DNA of 64,000 nucleotides from an uncultured Ruminococcus sp. (GCF_947301925.1 NZ_CAMYUE010000006.1:91973-155972); one strand, 5' to 3'. Positions 1 to 8,058 are shown, numbered from the stretch's first letter. Program-made: numbers and translations. The notes: generated from the sequence alone by a model not told the origin.

Positions 1-946
1 TTTGCAGCATACCAACGAAATCATCTCTGAGGAAGCACTGAAGAGCGTTGTATGAATTTTGAACATCGGAAATAAATGCTTCTGAATCGTATCTCTTACA
101 GCGTTCTACAATACCATTCCGGAATTCGCCCTGAGTGAGATACATTTTATCTCTTTTAGAGAGATATTCGCTTGTATCGGGAACGTCACTGCTCAGGATA
201 TCCTGTATGCCATTATCAAGAGCTTCATAATCAATATTATATACTGAGCTTTCGATGATAGGATAATTAAAGCAGTTGCCGTCAGGCTGACATTTTTTGG
301 CTAAATAATATGATTTTCCGTTCTCTGTCACATAGACATAAAACCATACGTCACCCTTTCGCCAACTGATCGCATATCCCTTGCCATTATATCCGTCGCC
401 TTCAAAGTTATTGAAATCAGGGATATCCATTTCTTTGATATCGTTTCCTTCGCCCCAGGTAAAATTATTCAAGAATACAGCGAGCTTATCATATGTTTCA
501 GATGAATAATCAGTTGAATCTTCGTCATATGACTCATTGAGACTACATAATCCGAAATATACCTGCTTGAAATCAACGAATGGAGCAACAGCGCCGGAAT
601 CAACTATATTATCAGACTCGGTCGATTCTGTGTAAAAAACATCTTTCTCGGCTAAAGCTGATTTATTAGCCTTATTTTTGTGGAGCAGGAAACCTGTAGC
701 ACCTAATCCCGTTACAAGTACAGCAGCGGCAGCCAATGAGCTTACTATACGCAGCGTGTTGTTCGAGGAATTTATATTATCTGTGCCGGTTACTTCCTCG
801 GTGTATTCATCTTCATTTGTGGCTTCTGTTTTATTATTTTTTGCAGAAAAAAGTTTTTTTAACTTAGAGTTCTTCATTTTCTTTTCCTCCTCATATTGAG
901 CTATGCGGCGGTGTACATTCTCGATCATCTCTTCATGTCTCAACAT
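1..946 (-). CDS. Membrane-anchored partner of ECF sigma factor (putative anti-sigma/sensor), C-terminus cut by window edge
   Basis: The open frame runs from an ATG at 946 to the left edge, so the C-terminus lies outside. The start overlaps the stop of the sigma gene by 14 bp; GGAGGGG precedes it, though an ATG at 877 also has a strong GGAGGAAAAG site. After a short charged N-terminus there is one membrane span (SLAAAAVLVTGLGATGFLL, about residues 70-88) and an extracellular part. That part contains APFVDF, then VFLNNFTWGEG, and near the edge FLRDDFVGML. The same landmarks occur in the protein at 49932-51839 (SPFGDF, FLNNFNWGEE, FLRNDFISML), so the two are paralogues. No known domain is recognised. 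The position behind an ECF sigma gene suggests an anti-sigma or sensor role (inference). Confidence 0.75.
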   Translation of the reverse strand, partial: MLRHEEMIENVHRRIAQYEEEKKMKNSKLKKLFSAKNNKTEATNEDEYTEEVTGTDNINSSNNTLRIVSSLAAAAVLVTGLGATGFLLHKNKANKSALAEKDVFYTESTESDNIVDSGAVAPFVDFKQVYFGLCSLNESYDEDSTDYSSETYDKLAVFLNNFTWGEGNDIKEMDIPDFNNFEGDGYNGKGYAISWRKGDVWFYVYVTENGKSYYLAKKCQPDGNCFNYPIIESSVYNIDYEALDNGIQDILSSDVPDTSEYLSKRDKMYLTQGEFRNGIVERCKRYDSEAFISDVQNSYNALQCFLRDDFVGMLQ

Positions 947-1493
947 ATTCAAACCCCTCCGTTTCAAGCTGTGATCTGAGTGATTTACGAGCACGATATA
1001 GAATGGATTCAAGGCTGCGGAGGCTCTTTCTCATGATCCTTGCAGCTTCTTTGTTACTAAATCCTTCAAAATAAATGAGCCATAACACCTGTTGATATTT
1101 CGGATTGAGTTTTCGCATTGCCTTATGTATCATAATCTGTTGTTCTTTCCTGATATAAGCCTCTTCAACAGCAGTTTCATCATCTATCATTTCAGGTGTA
1201 TCTTCAATAGAAATACAGTTCTTCCTTGAATCTTTGCGAATATAATCTACCGCAAGATTTCTGGCGATGGTATAGAGCCATGTCTTGAACGAGCTTTTTT
1301 CCTTGAATTTCGGTTTTTTTGTGCCAAGCAGGACAAAAGTATCTTCGGCAATCTCTTCGGCTTTCTGAACATTCCCGACTATGCTTGCCAGGTAAAGTAT
1401 CAGACCATCGCAGTATTCTATTATTATCTCATCTAATCCGTGTACATCACTATTGTCACGAAAACGGCGGTAGCTACTTGCACCGTTATCCAT
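933..1493 (-). CDS. RNA polymerase sigma factor, ECF (sigma-70) family
   Basis: About 186 residues. Region 2 is visible in the first half (AEEIAEDTFVLL, then FKTWLYTIARNLAVDYIRK) and region 4 in the second (LNPKYQQVLWLIYFEGFSNKEAARIM followed by a recognition helix ending in YRARKSLRSQL; quoted in parts). It should direct RNA polymerase to a small regulon, probably including its own operon. The ATG at 1493 was chosen over one 39 bp upstream because AAAGGAG lies 7 bp before it. The next gene overlaps its 3' end, as in sigma/anti-sigma pairs. What the pair senses is not visible. Confidence 0.9.
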   Translation of the reverse strand: MDNGASSYRRFRDNSDVHGLDEIIIEYCDGLILYLASIVGNVQKAEEIAEDTFVLLGTKKPKFKEKSSFKTWLYTIARNLAVDYIRKDSRKNCISIEDTPEMIDDETAVEEAYIRKEQQIMIHKAMRKLNPKYQQVLWLIYFEGFSNKEAARIMRKSLRSLESILYRARKSLRSQLETEGFEYVET

Positions 1494-1851
1494 TGACAAA
1501 CTCCTTTCCGAAAGCTTTTCCTGTGCTTTCACTTATTAGACGATATGAGAAGAAAAAACTACGCGCTTTTTCTACATTTTTTAAAATATTCGTTTTATAT
1601 GAAATATGCTGTATTTTTTATGGCGTTTTTGTTTATGCTGCATCTTAGTATTACAAATGACTTTTTCTCTACTGTTGTTAACAGAACTAAAATATTTCAA
1701 AGAATAACGTTTCCTCCAATCGGAGGGGATTCTTTCTATTTATTTTATTTAAGTGTCTTTACAATTATATTATATCCTGTTGAGGTAAGAAGGTCAAGCA
1801 TAACATATATAATGATCGTCTCGAATACAATTGAAAGGCAGGTGATAAATA
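1494..1851. other. AT-rich intergenic stretch, no gene supported
   Basis: This 358-bp stretch separates the leftward sigma gene from the rightward recombinase cluster. It is markedly richer in A and T than its surroundings. A frame of about 100 codons crosses it but has no convincing ribosome site and reads as hydrophobic, Phe-rich low-complexity sequence. A TATAAT-like hexamer at 1808-1813 could serve the small gene at 1852; no good -35 box accompanies it. Confidence 0.5.
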
Positions 1852-1971
1852 ATGGATGATAAAATATATACCAAAAGCAGCTTCAAAACGGCTGATATCG
1901 AGCGTTTGAAAAAAGCTGTCACAGAGAAGATAGAGAAGCTCGTAAACCGTCAGGTGAAGAGAACAAACTGA
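1852..1971 (+). CDS. Small 39-residue protein upstream of serine recombinase
   Basis: The frame starts at ATG 1852 after GAAAGGCAGGTG and encodes 39 residues. It is highly charged, with a predicted helix (TADIERLKKAVTEKIEKLV) and a basic tail. It ends 33 bp before the recombinase start, so the two are probably co-transcribed. Small basic proteins in this position can be recombination directionality factors or regulators, but nothing in the sequence proves this. No family is recognised. Confidence 0.55.
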   Translation: MDDKIYTKSSFKTADIERLKKAVTEKIEKLVNRQVKRTN

Positions 1972-2004
1972 ACAAAAACATATTAAAACAAGGAGGTGAG
2001 GTCA

Positions 2005-3576
2005 ATGCCGAAGGTAGCTATATATTGTCGTTTGTCCATAGAAGACAAGGATAAGGCAGAGAATGATTCAAGCGCAAGTATACAGAATCAAAAGGCAATG
2101 CTTCGTGATTACTGTCATGAGCGCGACTGGGAGATATATGACATTTATGTTGATGACGGGTACAGTGGCATTGACCGCAGCCGTCCTGAATTCAACCGTA
2201 TGCTCAGGGACTGCGAGACTGGAAAAATCGACATCGTCTTGTGCAAAGACCAATCCCGTTTTTCCCGTGATACTGTAATCGTTGAAAAGTACATCAACGA
2301 CAAATTTCTTGAATGGGGCATACGCTTTATCGGAGTTGCTGACAACGCTGATACGGAGAACGAGAGCTATTCCACGATGCGGCTGTTCACTAGTGCCTAT
2401 AATGAAATGTACGTCAAGGACATTTCCTCGAAAATTCGGCGTACCCTCGCTTATAAGCGAGAGCAGGGGCAGTTTATAGCCTCTTTTGCGCCATACGGTT
2501 ATCAAATTGATCCCGAGGACAAGCACCACCTCGTTATCGACGAGGAGACCGCACCTGTTGTGCGGATAATATTTGATATGTATGTCAGCGGCGAGGGCTA
2601 CCGCAGGATAGTTCAGGAGCTGAATACCGACGGTATCGTAAGTCCAACTGAGTATAAGCGTCAGAAGGGCTCAAAGTACGTTAATACTAATGCTGATACA
2701 AGCAATGCACATGGGCTTTGGACGCAGTCAACTGTTGCAAGGATTTTACATAACGAGGTGTACACCGGGACGCTTGTGCAGGGGAAGTCTCACCACATCA
2801 GCTACAAAAATAAGAAGCGTAAGCAGGTGGAGCAGGCGGAATGGGTACGAATACCGAATGCCCATGAGCAGATAATCGACGCTGAAACATGGTCACGCAC
2901 ACAGGAACGTCTTAACAGCCATGGTAGAGTGGGAAAACGCTCACAGGAGCTCCCACCGCTGTCAGGCAAGGTAAGATGTGCTTGCTGTGGACGTCCCATG
3001 AAACGGAATATTTATTATAACAAGGCAAAGACCATAAAGTACTATGGTATGCAATGCGCCACATATAAGACTGGCGCAATGAACTGCCCCAATAAATCAA
3101 GTATCAGCGGTCTTATCCTCGAAAAGCATATCCTTGACGAGCTTAACATAATCGTGGAGCAGTTCTGCAATGCTGACGAGATTAAGCTTGCGGATATTCA
3201 CTCCGAACAGCTAAAGGAGCTTAATCGCAGACTCAGTACACTTGAAGACAGGCATAAAACAGCTAAGGAGCGCCTTGTTAAGGTGTACAAGGAGAAGCTT
3301 GACGGATTATTGTCAGATGACGACTATGCAATGTTCCGTAAGAGTCTAAACGATGAGGAGAACGATCTTGCGGAACAGGTAGCAGAGGTAAGTAAGCTGA
3401 TTTCGGTCTGCCGAAAGCGTCAGGAGAATGCTGAGGGGCAGAAGGCTCTGATCAGGCAGTATACTCACTTTGACAAGCTTGACCGTAATATCGCCGACGA
3501 GTTCATTGACTATGTCGAAATAGGAGAGAGCGGCAAGAACGGAGAGCGCGAGATTCATATTCACTGGAAATTATAA
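2005..3576 (+). CDS. Large serine recombinase (site-specific integrase)
   Basis: 523 residues, with a resolvase-type catalytic domain first: AIYCRLSIED carries the nucleophile Ser11, and DQSRFSRD the conserved arginines. A recombinase domain follows from about residue 165 (PYGYQID to YTGTLVQG), then a zinc ribbon starting at Cys325 (CACCGRPMKRN, later QCATYKTGAMNC), and a C-terminal coiled coil. Such enzymes integrate and excise mobile elements between short att sites. ATG 2005 follows AAGGAGGTGAGG at ideal distance; an in-frame GTG at 1996 overlaps that site and was rejected. A terminator begins at its stop codon. It marks this region as mobile; the element ends are not proven. Confidence 0.95.
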   Translation: MPKVAIYCRLSIEDKDKAENDSSASIQNQKAMLRDYCHERDWEIYDIYVDDGYSGIDRSRPEFNRMLRDCETGKIDIVLCKDQSRFSRDTVIVEKYINDKFLEWGIRFIGVADNADTENESYSTMRLFTSAYNEMYVKDISSKIRRTLAYKREQGQFIASFAPYGYQIDPEDKHHLVIDEETAPVVRIIFDMYVSGEGYRRIVQELNTDGIVSPTEYKRQKGSKYVNTNADTSNAHGLWTQSTVARILHNEVYTGTLVQGKSHHISYKNKKRKQVEQAEWVRIPNAHEQIIDAETWSRTQERLNSHGRVGKRSQELPPLSGKVRCACCGRPMKRNIYYNKAKTIKYYGMQCATYKTGAMNCPNKSSISGLILEKHILDELNIIVEQFCNADEIKLADIHSEQLKELNRRLSTLEDRHKTAKERLVKVYKEKLDGLLSDDDYAMFRKSLNDEENDLAEQVAEVSKLISVCRKRQENAEGQKALIRQYTHFDKLDRNIADEFIDYVEIGESGKNGEREIHIHWKL

Positions 3577-3609
3577 CGGTATGCTGTTATGCGGCATACC
3601 GTTATTTTT
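3574..3609 (+). terminator. Intrinsic terminator after serine recombinase
   Basis: Perfect 11-bp stem, TAACGGTATGC (3574-3584) with its complement at 3594-3604, followed by a T run. The stem starts in the recombinase stop codon. Confidence 0.9.
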
Positions 3610-3620
3610 ATGAAAATATG

Positions 3621-3649
3621 TTTACAACTTCTATATGGTGTGATATAAT
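3621..3649 (+). promoter_or_regulatory. Sigma-A-type promoter of the HipA-like gene
   Basis: TTTACA (3621-3626), 17-bp spacer, TATAAT (3644-3649), with TG just upstream of the -10 box. It gives the HipA-like gene its own transcription, separate from the recombinase. Confidence 0.85.
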
Positions 3650-3704
3650 AAAAATAATGATATTTGTATCGTACAGCGTACAATTTGAGGAGGAGCGTGA
3701 TAAA

Positions 3705-4784
3705 ATGGGTTATAAGGTAATGCACAGAGATAAGATTATTGCACTTGCAGATGAAAACGGAATATCGGAAATACTTGACAAGGCGCTTTGCCCTGCCTGT
3801 TTTGTATTAGGAATGCCGCTTGAAATATGGCTGGATAACAGAATAGTTGATATTCACCGCTCCCATTCGAGAAAGCTGTTCAAGGCTCTGAGACTGCGTA
3901 CTCCTGATGATTTAGGTCAGGTAATAGATATCGGACACGGAATCTCTATTACCGATAACTGGTGGATACAGCGGTCTGATGAAACATTGGACTATCGTTC
4001 GCTGAAAAAGTATAATGAGGAGCTTGCTGATATAGCACTTTATGGTGCTTCTGCTTCAAACAGCGGAGATACTTCGGGCTACAGAGAGCTTGGTACAGTA
4101 GGCAGCTATGAAAAGGCATGGCGATATATCGATGATGCTTGGTATATGTTCAAACAGGGAAATACACAAGAGCTTATCAGCGAATACTATGCCTATCTTT
4201 TCCTCAAGGCTATGGGCGTAAATGTTGCTGAGTATGAGCGGATGTCCTATACTTCTGAGGAAACAGGTATTACTTCTGATTTTATTGTATCAAAAGATTT
4301 TACTGATAATGCAAAGGTGGATTTCGAGCCCTTTTGTAATTATTTCAGCGATCATGACGAGCCTGAATATATAATTCCGAGACTTGATGAAAAGCTGATA
4401 ACGCCTTATGTTATGATGATATTCTATGACGCTCTGCTCCATAATGACGACCGTCATAATCAGAACGCAGGAGTTCTGCGGAACAGCACCACAGGTGAAA
4501 TTATCGGGCTTGCTCCGTATTTTGATTATAATCTCGGACTTATTGCAACAGGTGTGCCGAGGATAGATGCCGAAAAAGGAAATATCTTCACAGACAACTT
4601 CCTTGCTAATGATGTATGCAGAACGATTCTGAAAGCCAATCTTCCAAAACGTGAAAAGATAATTGAAGCAATCGGTGCCGCTTCAGCGGGAGTCAGAATA
4701 CCGGGAACAATATTGCTTGTAAAGCTTGATCCTATCATGAATTATATCAGAGATACCTATGATTATCTCGCAAACCATATCTGA
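3705..4784 (+). CDS. HipA-like protein kinase domain protein
   Basis: 359 residues from ATG 3705, which has GAGGAGGAG upstream; in-frame starts further upstream overlap the promoter. The C-terminal half carries HipA-type kinase features: HNDDRHNQNAGVL resembles the catalytic N-x-D-R-H-x-x-N loop and APYFDYNLGL resembles the metal-binding P-x-Y/F-D segment. HipA kinases phosphorylate cytoplasmic targets such as aminoacyl-tRNA synthetases. The protein is shorter than E. coli HipA (about 440) and no HipB-like antitoxin gene lies beside it, so it may be an orphan kinase. It has its own promoter and terminator between the recombinase and the amidase gene, suggesting cargo of a mobile element (inference). 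Confidence 0.7.
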   Translation: MGYKVMHRDKIIALADENGISEILDKALCPACFVLGMPLEIWLDNRIVDIHRSHSRKLFKALRLRTPDDLGQVIDIGHGISITDNWWIQRSDETLDYRSLKKYNEELADIALYGASASNSGDTSGYRELGTVGSYEKAWRYIDDAWYMFKQGNTQELISEYYAYLFLKAMGVNVAEYERMSYTSEETGITSDFIVSKDFTDNAKVDFEPFCNYFSDHDEPEYIIPRLDEKLITPYVMMIFYDALLHNDDRHNQNAGVLRNSTTGEIIGLAPYFDYNLGLIATGVPRIDAEKGNIFTDNFLANDVCRTILKANLPKREKIIEAIGAASAGVRIPGTILLVKLDPIMNYIRDTYDYLANHI

Positions 4785-4790
4785 GAATGT

Positions 4791-4824
4791 GATCCATAGA
4801 GTTTTCGCTCTATGGATCTTTTTT
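4791..4824 (+). terminator. Intrinsic terminator after HipA-like gene
   Basis: Perfect 11-bp stem GATCCATAGAG (4791-4801) with 4808-4818, TTTTCG loop, then six Ts. Confidence 0.93.
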
Positions 4825-4828
4825 ACTC

Positions 4829-4856
4829 TTGACAAATAAAAAATACATGATATAAT
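4829..4856 (+). promoter_or_regulatory. Promoter immediately before the cwlD-like gene
   Basis: TTGACA (4829-4834), 16-bp spacer, TATAAT (4851-4856). Transcription would start near 4863, only about four bases before the ATG at 4867, so the transcript is essentially leaderless. Confidence 0.8.
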
Positions 4857-4866
4857 ATATGTACAA

Positions 4867-5481
4867 ATGCCTGTTTTAAGCCAAAAACGCGACTTAGTTT
4901 TAGTTGATTCGCCGCACGGCGGCATAGACGGCGGCTGCACATCTGCGGAGGGTGTTCCCGAAAAAGGCATAAACCTGGATATACTGCTGCGGCTCCGCGA
5001 TCTGCTGGAGGTCAGCGGCTACGAGGTCAGAGTTACCAGAGATACAGACAGATCTATCCACGATGAGGGGATAGAGGGTATCGCCGCGCAGAAAAGCTCG
5101 GATATGGATAACCGCCTTGCAGTGTTCAACGGAAGCGATAACGCGGTATGCGTTTCCATACACCAGAACCAGTTCACCGATCCCAGATTCAAAGGGGCGC
5201 AGATGTTCTACTCGGGCAGCAACAGCTCCAGCGAAGCTCTTGCAAGGGCGCTCCAGGACAGATTCAGGGAGCTTCTTCAGCCCGAAAACGACCGCGAGAT
5301 AAAGCTGTGCGGAAAGGAGCTCTTTCTCTGCTATTACAGCGAGAACCCAACGGTCATGGCGGAGTGCGGCTTCATGTCCAATCCCGATGAGGCAGCGCTG
5401 CTGAATACGGAGGAATACCGCGGAAAGGTGGCCTTTACCCTCCTTGCGGGGATAAATGATTTTGTGGGGAGGAAAAAGTAA
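4867..5481 (+). CDS. N-acetylmuramoyl-L-alanine amidase, CwlD-like, lacking N-terminal anchor
   Basis: 204 residues of Amidase_3 type, cutting the amide bond between MurNAc and the stem peptide. Visible are the zinc His in SPHGGIDGG, the Glu of PEKGINLDI, VTRDTD, the second His in VSIHQNQF and the catalytic Glu in VMAECGFMSNPDE. HQN and GAQMFY point to the CwlD branch (spore cortex muramic-delta-lactam in Bacilli). The usual N-terminal membrane anchor is absent, and the canonical DxGHGG reads DSPHGG. The first 14 codons are AT-rich (TTA leucines) and no ribosome site precedes ATG 4867; from about 4911 composition becomes GC-rich. This may be a 5'-truncated gene fused to the end of a mobile element. 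Confidence 0.85.
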   Translation: MPVLSQKRDLVLVDSPHGGIDGGCTSAEGVPEKGINLDILLRLRDLLEVSGYEVRVTRDTDRSIHDEGIEGIAAQKSSDMDNRLAVFNGSDNAVCVSIHQNQFTDPRFKGAQMFYSGSNSSSEALARALQDRFRELLQPENDREIKLCGKELFLCYYSENPTVMAECGFMSNPDEAALLNTEEYRGKVAFTLLAGINDFVGRKK

Positions 5482-5542
5482 GGAGACGCAAAAATGATGG
5501 ATAAATCAGGGCACGTCAGCCGGTGAGAGGCTATACTCAGAC

Positions 5543-5576
5543 AAAAAGATCCCCGCGGCGGTCTGCTGCGGGGATC
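5543..5576 (-). terminator. Intrinsic terminator of the TSCPD gene
   Basis: Stem GATCCCCGC at 5548-5556 pairs with 5568-5576; on the minus strand it is followed by five Ts. Confidence 0.85.
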
Positions 5577-5590
5577 GGATATATATGGTC

Positions 5591-5851
5591 TTATGCGTTC
5601 TTCTGTGCCTCGTAGGCCTCGCGGACTGCCACGCAGAGCTGATCTGCGCAGGATGTGGGCTTCATGCCGCAGGTGTTGCCCTTGAGCTTTGCCTCTATCT
5701 CCTCCACTGTCCAGCCGTCAAGCACCTTTGACAGTGCCTTGAGGTTGCCGTTGCAGCCTCCCACGAATCTTATATTTGTGATGACGCTGCCCTCGATATT
5801 GAAGCTGATCTCCTGTGCACAGACCTTCTTCGTTTTGTAGGTGTAATCCAT
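5591..5851 (-). CDS. TSCPD domain protein (TIGR03905-type small protein)
   Basis: 86 residues, matching the short stand-alone TSCPD family of Firmicutes: FVGGCNGNLKALSKVL, then CGMKPTSCADQL, where TSCAD stands for TSCPD. The same module occurs at the end of some ribonucleotide reductases; the free-standing proteins have no settled function. Four conserved cysteines suggest metal binding (inference). The start has a GAGGAATATC site, and it is a single-gene unit with its own promoter and terminator. Confidence 0.85.
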   Translation of the reverse strand: MDYTYKTKKVCAQEISFNIEGSVITNIRFVGGCNGNLKALSKVLDGWTVEEIEAKLKGNTCGMKPTSCADQLCVAVREAYEAQKNA

Positions 5852-5887
5852 GATATTCCTCCGTTCATGATTTTTTTCTGCATATAG

Positions 5888-5916
5888 ATTTTACACCATT
5901 GCCGTGCAATAATCAA
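5888..5916 (-). promoter_or_regulatory. Promoter of the TSCPD gene
   Basis: On the minus strand TTGATT (5916-5911), 17-bp spacer, TAAAAT (5893-5888), about 37 bp before the start codon. Confidence 0.7.
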
Positions 5917-5988
5917 TGTTTTTTTTCTGAAAATTCTGTGAAACCCCCGAAAGTGACAAAACTGTTATCATATACAGCAAAAATAATG

Positions 5989-6017
5989 TTTACAAAGGTC
6001 GGAAAATGTGGTATCAT
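5989..6017 (+). promoter_or_regulatory. Promoter of the GH25 lysozyme gene
   Basis: TTTACA (5989-5994), 17-bp spacer, TATCAT (6012-6017), 36 bp before the ATG. Confidence 0.7.
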
Positions 6018-6053
6018 ATACTTACAAAAATATAAAAAACAATGGAGGACAAA

Positions 6054-7010
6054 ATGGCAGACAACAAAAAACGTATACGCTTCAGGAGCATTGCCATACT
6101 GGAAGCGGTCATCATACTGCTCCTTGCGGTGGGACTGATCTGGGTGGGCTTCATAAAGGGCAGGAACGACGCCGTACCTGCTAATGCTGATCCGGATAAG
6201 CCACAGGTACGCAGAAGGGCAGTCATCGACAAGGAGGAGTCGTTCTATCAGCTGGACGGCAAGAAGCTCCTTATGAACGACAGTACATACGGACAGATAT
6301 TCGTGCCCATATACGGAGATGTGCCTGCGAGCACTCTCAACCTGGACGGCCTTACCATGAGGAACGGCTACGCATACTACGAGGAGAACGGTCAGGTCAT
6401 ATCCACCACGGGAATAGATATCTCGGAGTTCCAGGGTGAGATAGACTGGGAGCAGGTGAAGCAGGCGGATATAGATTTTGCATTTATCCGTGTGGGCTAC
6501 CGCACCTACGGCGACGGTATCATCACCTACGATTCAGCGTTCCAGCGCAATATCGAGGGCGCACAGAAGGCAGGCATAAAGGTGGGAGCCTATTTCTACT
6601 CTCAGGCTACCAACGCAGACGAGGCTGTTGAGGAAGCAGACGCCATGATAGACGCTCTTGCTCCCTACGATATCACTTACCCCGTTGTATACGACTGGGA
6701 GATAGTACATACCGACAGCGCCCGTACCGACGACGTCAGCGTTGAGGCTCTTGCGGACTGCTGCGTGGCTTTCTGCGAGAGGATAAAGGATTCGGGCTAC
6801 ACTCCCATGGTCTACCAGAACACGGGAACAGCCATGCACAAGCTGGATCTCCCGAGGATAAAGGACTACGACTTCTGGCTGGCAGAGTACGGCGACAAGC
6901 CTTCGTACTACTATGATTTCAAGATCTGGCAGTATTCAAATACGGGACATATCCCCGGCATCGAGGGCGACGTTGACCTGAATATATGCTTCAGGCCTTA
7001 CGGCAGCTGA
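6054..7010 (+). CDS. Membrane-anchored GH25 lysozyme (muramidase)
   Basis: 318 residues from ATG 6054, chosen because GGAGG lies just upstream; an ATG 12 bp earlier overlaps that site. A basic N-terminus and one membrane span (about residues 12-32) anchor it outside. The GH25 domain fills the C-terminal two thirds: GIDISEFQGEIDW, FAFIRVGYRTYGDG, VGAYFYSQA and the catalytic VYDWEI. It would hydrolyse the MurNAc-GlcNAc bond of peptidoglycan in wall turnover. It has its own promoter and a terminator shared with ireB. Confidence 0.93.
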   Translation: MADNKKRIRFRSIAILEAVIILLLAVGLIWVGFIKGRNDAVPANADPDKPQVRRRAVIDKEESFYQLDGKKLLMNDSTYGQIFVPIYGDVPASTLNLDGLTMRNGYAYYEENGQVISTTGIDISEFQGEIDWEQVKQADIDFAFIRVGYRTYGDGIITYDSAFQRNIEGAQKAGIKVGAYFYSQATNADEAVEEADAMIDALAPYDITYPVVYDWEIVHTDSARTDDVSVEALADCCVAFCERIKDSGYTPMVYQNTGTAMHKLDLPRIKDYDFWLAEYGDKPSYYYDFKIWQYSNTGHIPGIEGDVDLNICFRPYGS

Positions 7011-7027
7011 GATAACTTATAAAAAAC

Positions 7028-7055
7028 AAAAGGACGGTTCGTGACCGTCCTTTTT
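7028..7055. terminator. Bidirectional terminator between GH25 and ireB
   Basis: Stem AAAAGGACGGT with ACCGTCCTTTT around a TCGTG loop; T runs on both strands serve the convergent genes. Confidence 0.9.
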
Positions 7056-7056
7056 A

Positions 7057-7302
7057 TTATGCGTTAAGATATGACCTTACAAGCACCTGCAAAAGCTCGT
7101 CACGGTCGATGTGACGGATAAGGTTCCTTGCGTTATTGTGGGTCGTGATGTATGTAGGATCCTCTGAGAGGATGTAGCCTACTATCTGATTAACGGGGTT
7201 GTATCCCTTCTGGGTGAGAGCGTCGTAGATTATCGTGAGATTTTTCTTCAGCTCTGCTTCTCGGTCCTCGTTGACGGAGAACGTCATTGTTTTATCGAAC
7301 AT
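7057..7302 (-). CDS. ireB: IreB family regulatory phosphoprotein (UPF0297)
   Basis: 81 residues covering the whole family, with the signature [20 protein letters not shown] followed by [15 protein letters not shown]. In Enterococcus IreB is phosphorylated by the Ser/Thr kinase IreK and modulates cephalosporin resistance. The start follows GGGAGGCTGATAAT. Elsewhere it often sits with alaS and ruvX; here it is alone, convergent with the lysozyme gene. Confidence 0.93.
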   Translation of the reverse strand: MFDKTMTFSVNEDREAELKKNLTIIYDALTQKGYNPVNQIVGYILSEDPTYITTHNNARNLIRHIDRDELLQVLVRSYLNA

Positions 7303-7358
7303 ATTATCAGCCTCCCGCTGTTGTGGAATACTTCTGGTGGAAGAAGCTTGTACATTAT

Positions 7359-7387
7359 ATTATACCCTATAATCGGCGGCAGTGCAA
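7359..7387 (-). promoter_or_regulatory. Promoter of ireB
   Basis: Minus strand TTGCAC (7387-7382), 17-bp spacer, TATAAT (7364-7359). Confidence 0.75.
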
Positions 7388-7503
7388 GGGAAAACGAGTA
7401 TTTTTCCCGATTTGACTGAATTTCATTGCTTATTTTATGAAATATGCACAGGCAAAGACGTTGATAGAGAGCGTTTTCCACATAACGGCAGAGCCTTTAT
7501 GTA

Positions 7504-8058
7504 TCATTTCTCCGTTCCGTCGGAGTCTTCGAGCTCGCAGACCGCCGTTACGAAACGGCCTCCGTCAATGATGTACTGCCTGAAGCGGCAGTCCCTGCGG
7601 TCGGATATTATCTCATTGCCGCGGAAGCTGAACTCCACCTCGTTCATGGGATAGGATATACCTATGCCAATGGCCTTCACATAGGCCTCCTTGAGGGTCC
7701 ACAGGCGGAAGAACAGGATATCACGCTCATTTTCGGGGGCGGACTCCACCATTTCGCGCTCCTTTTCCGAGAAGGCGCGTTTCATCACATTGGGACGGTA
7801 ATTCCTGACCTTTTCGCAGTCTATGCCGCATTCGCGGCGGGAGACTATACAGGCGGCTATGCCGTCGGCGTGGGAGATATTGTAGTGTATGTCGGGGCGC
7901 TCCGAAAGGGAGGGCTTGCCCATTTTTCCTTTTGTTAAGGGAGTAGCTTCGCTGTAGTTCACGCCAAGGGGCTTCAGACATTCCCTGAGAAGCCTGTGAG
8001 CGTGTTCGCGGACGGCTTTTTTGTCCAGGTCTGTAATGGATATCATAAGCATTTTCAT
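7504..8058 (-). CDS. 4'-phosphopantetheinyl transferase, Sfp type
   Basis: About 184 residues. It moves phosphopantetheine from CoA to a serine of carrier proteins. Sfp motifs appear in order: GKPSL, HYNISHADG, GIDCEKVR (metal-binding Asp) and FFRLWTLKEAYVKAIGIG. Length is shorter than B. subtilis Sfp (224) but normal for clostridial forms. Start is uncertain: ATG 8058 has GGTGGTG upstream, but a good promoter at 8098-8069 would place the RNA start within a few bases of it; ATGs at 8052 and 8043 are alternatives. No biosynthetic cluster is nearby, so its carrier protein is unknown. Confidence 0.88.
   Translation of the reverse strand: MKMLMISITDLDKKAVREHAHRLLRECLKPLGVNYSEATPLTKGKMGKPSLSERPDIHYNISHADGIAACIVSRRECGIDCEKVRNYRPNVMKRAFSEKEREMVESAPENERDILFFRLWTLKEAYVKAIGIGISYPMNEVEFSFRGNEIISDRRDCRFRQYIIDGGRFVTAVCELEDSDGTEK

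Noticed and set aside
1545..1859. About 100-codon hydrophobic frame in the AT-rich gap before the recombinase
   Set aside because: No ribosome site, Phe/Tyr-rich composition expected from AT-rich DNA, and it overlaps the start of the better-supported small gene.
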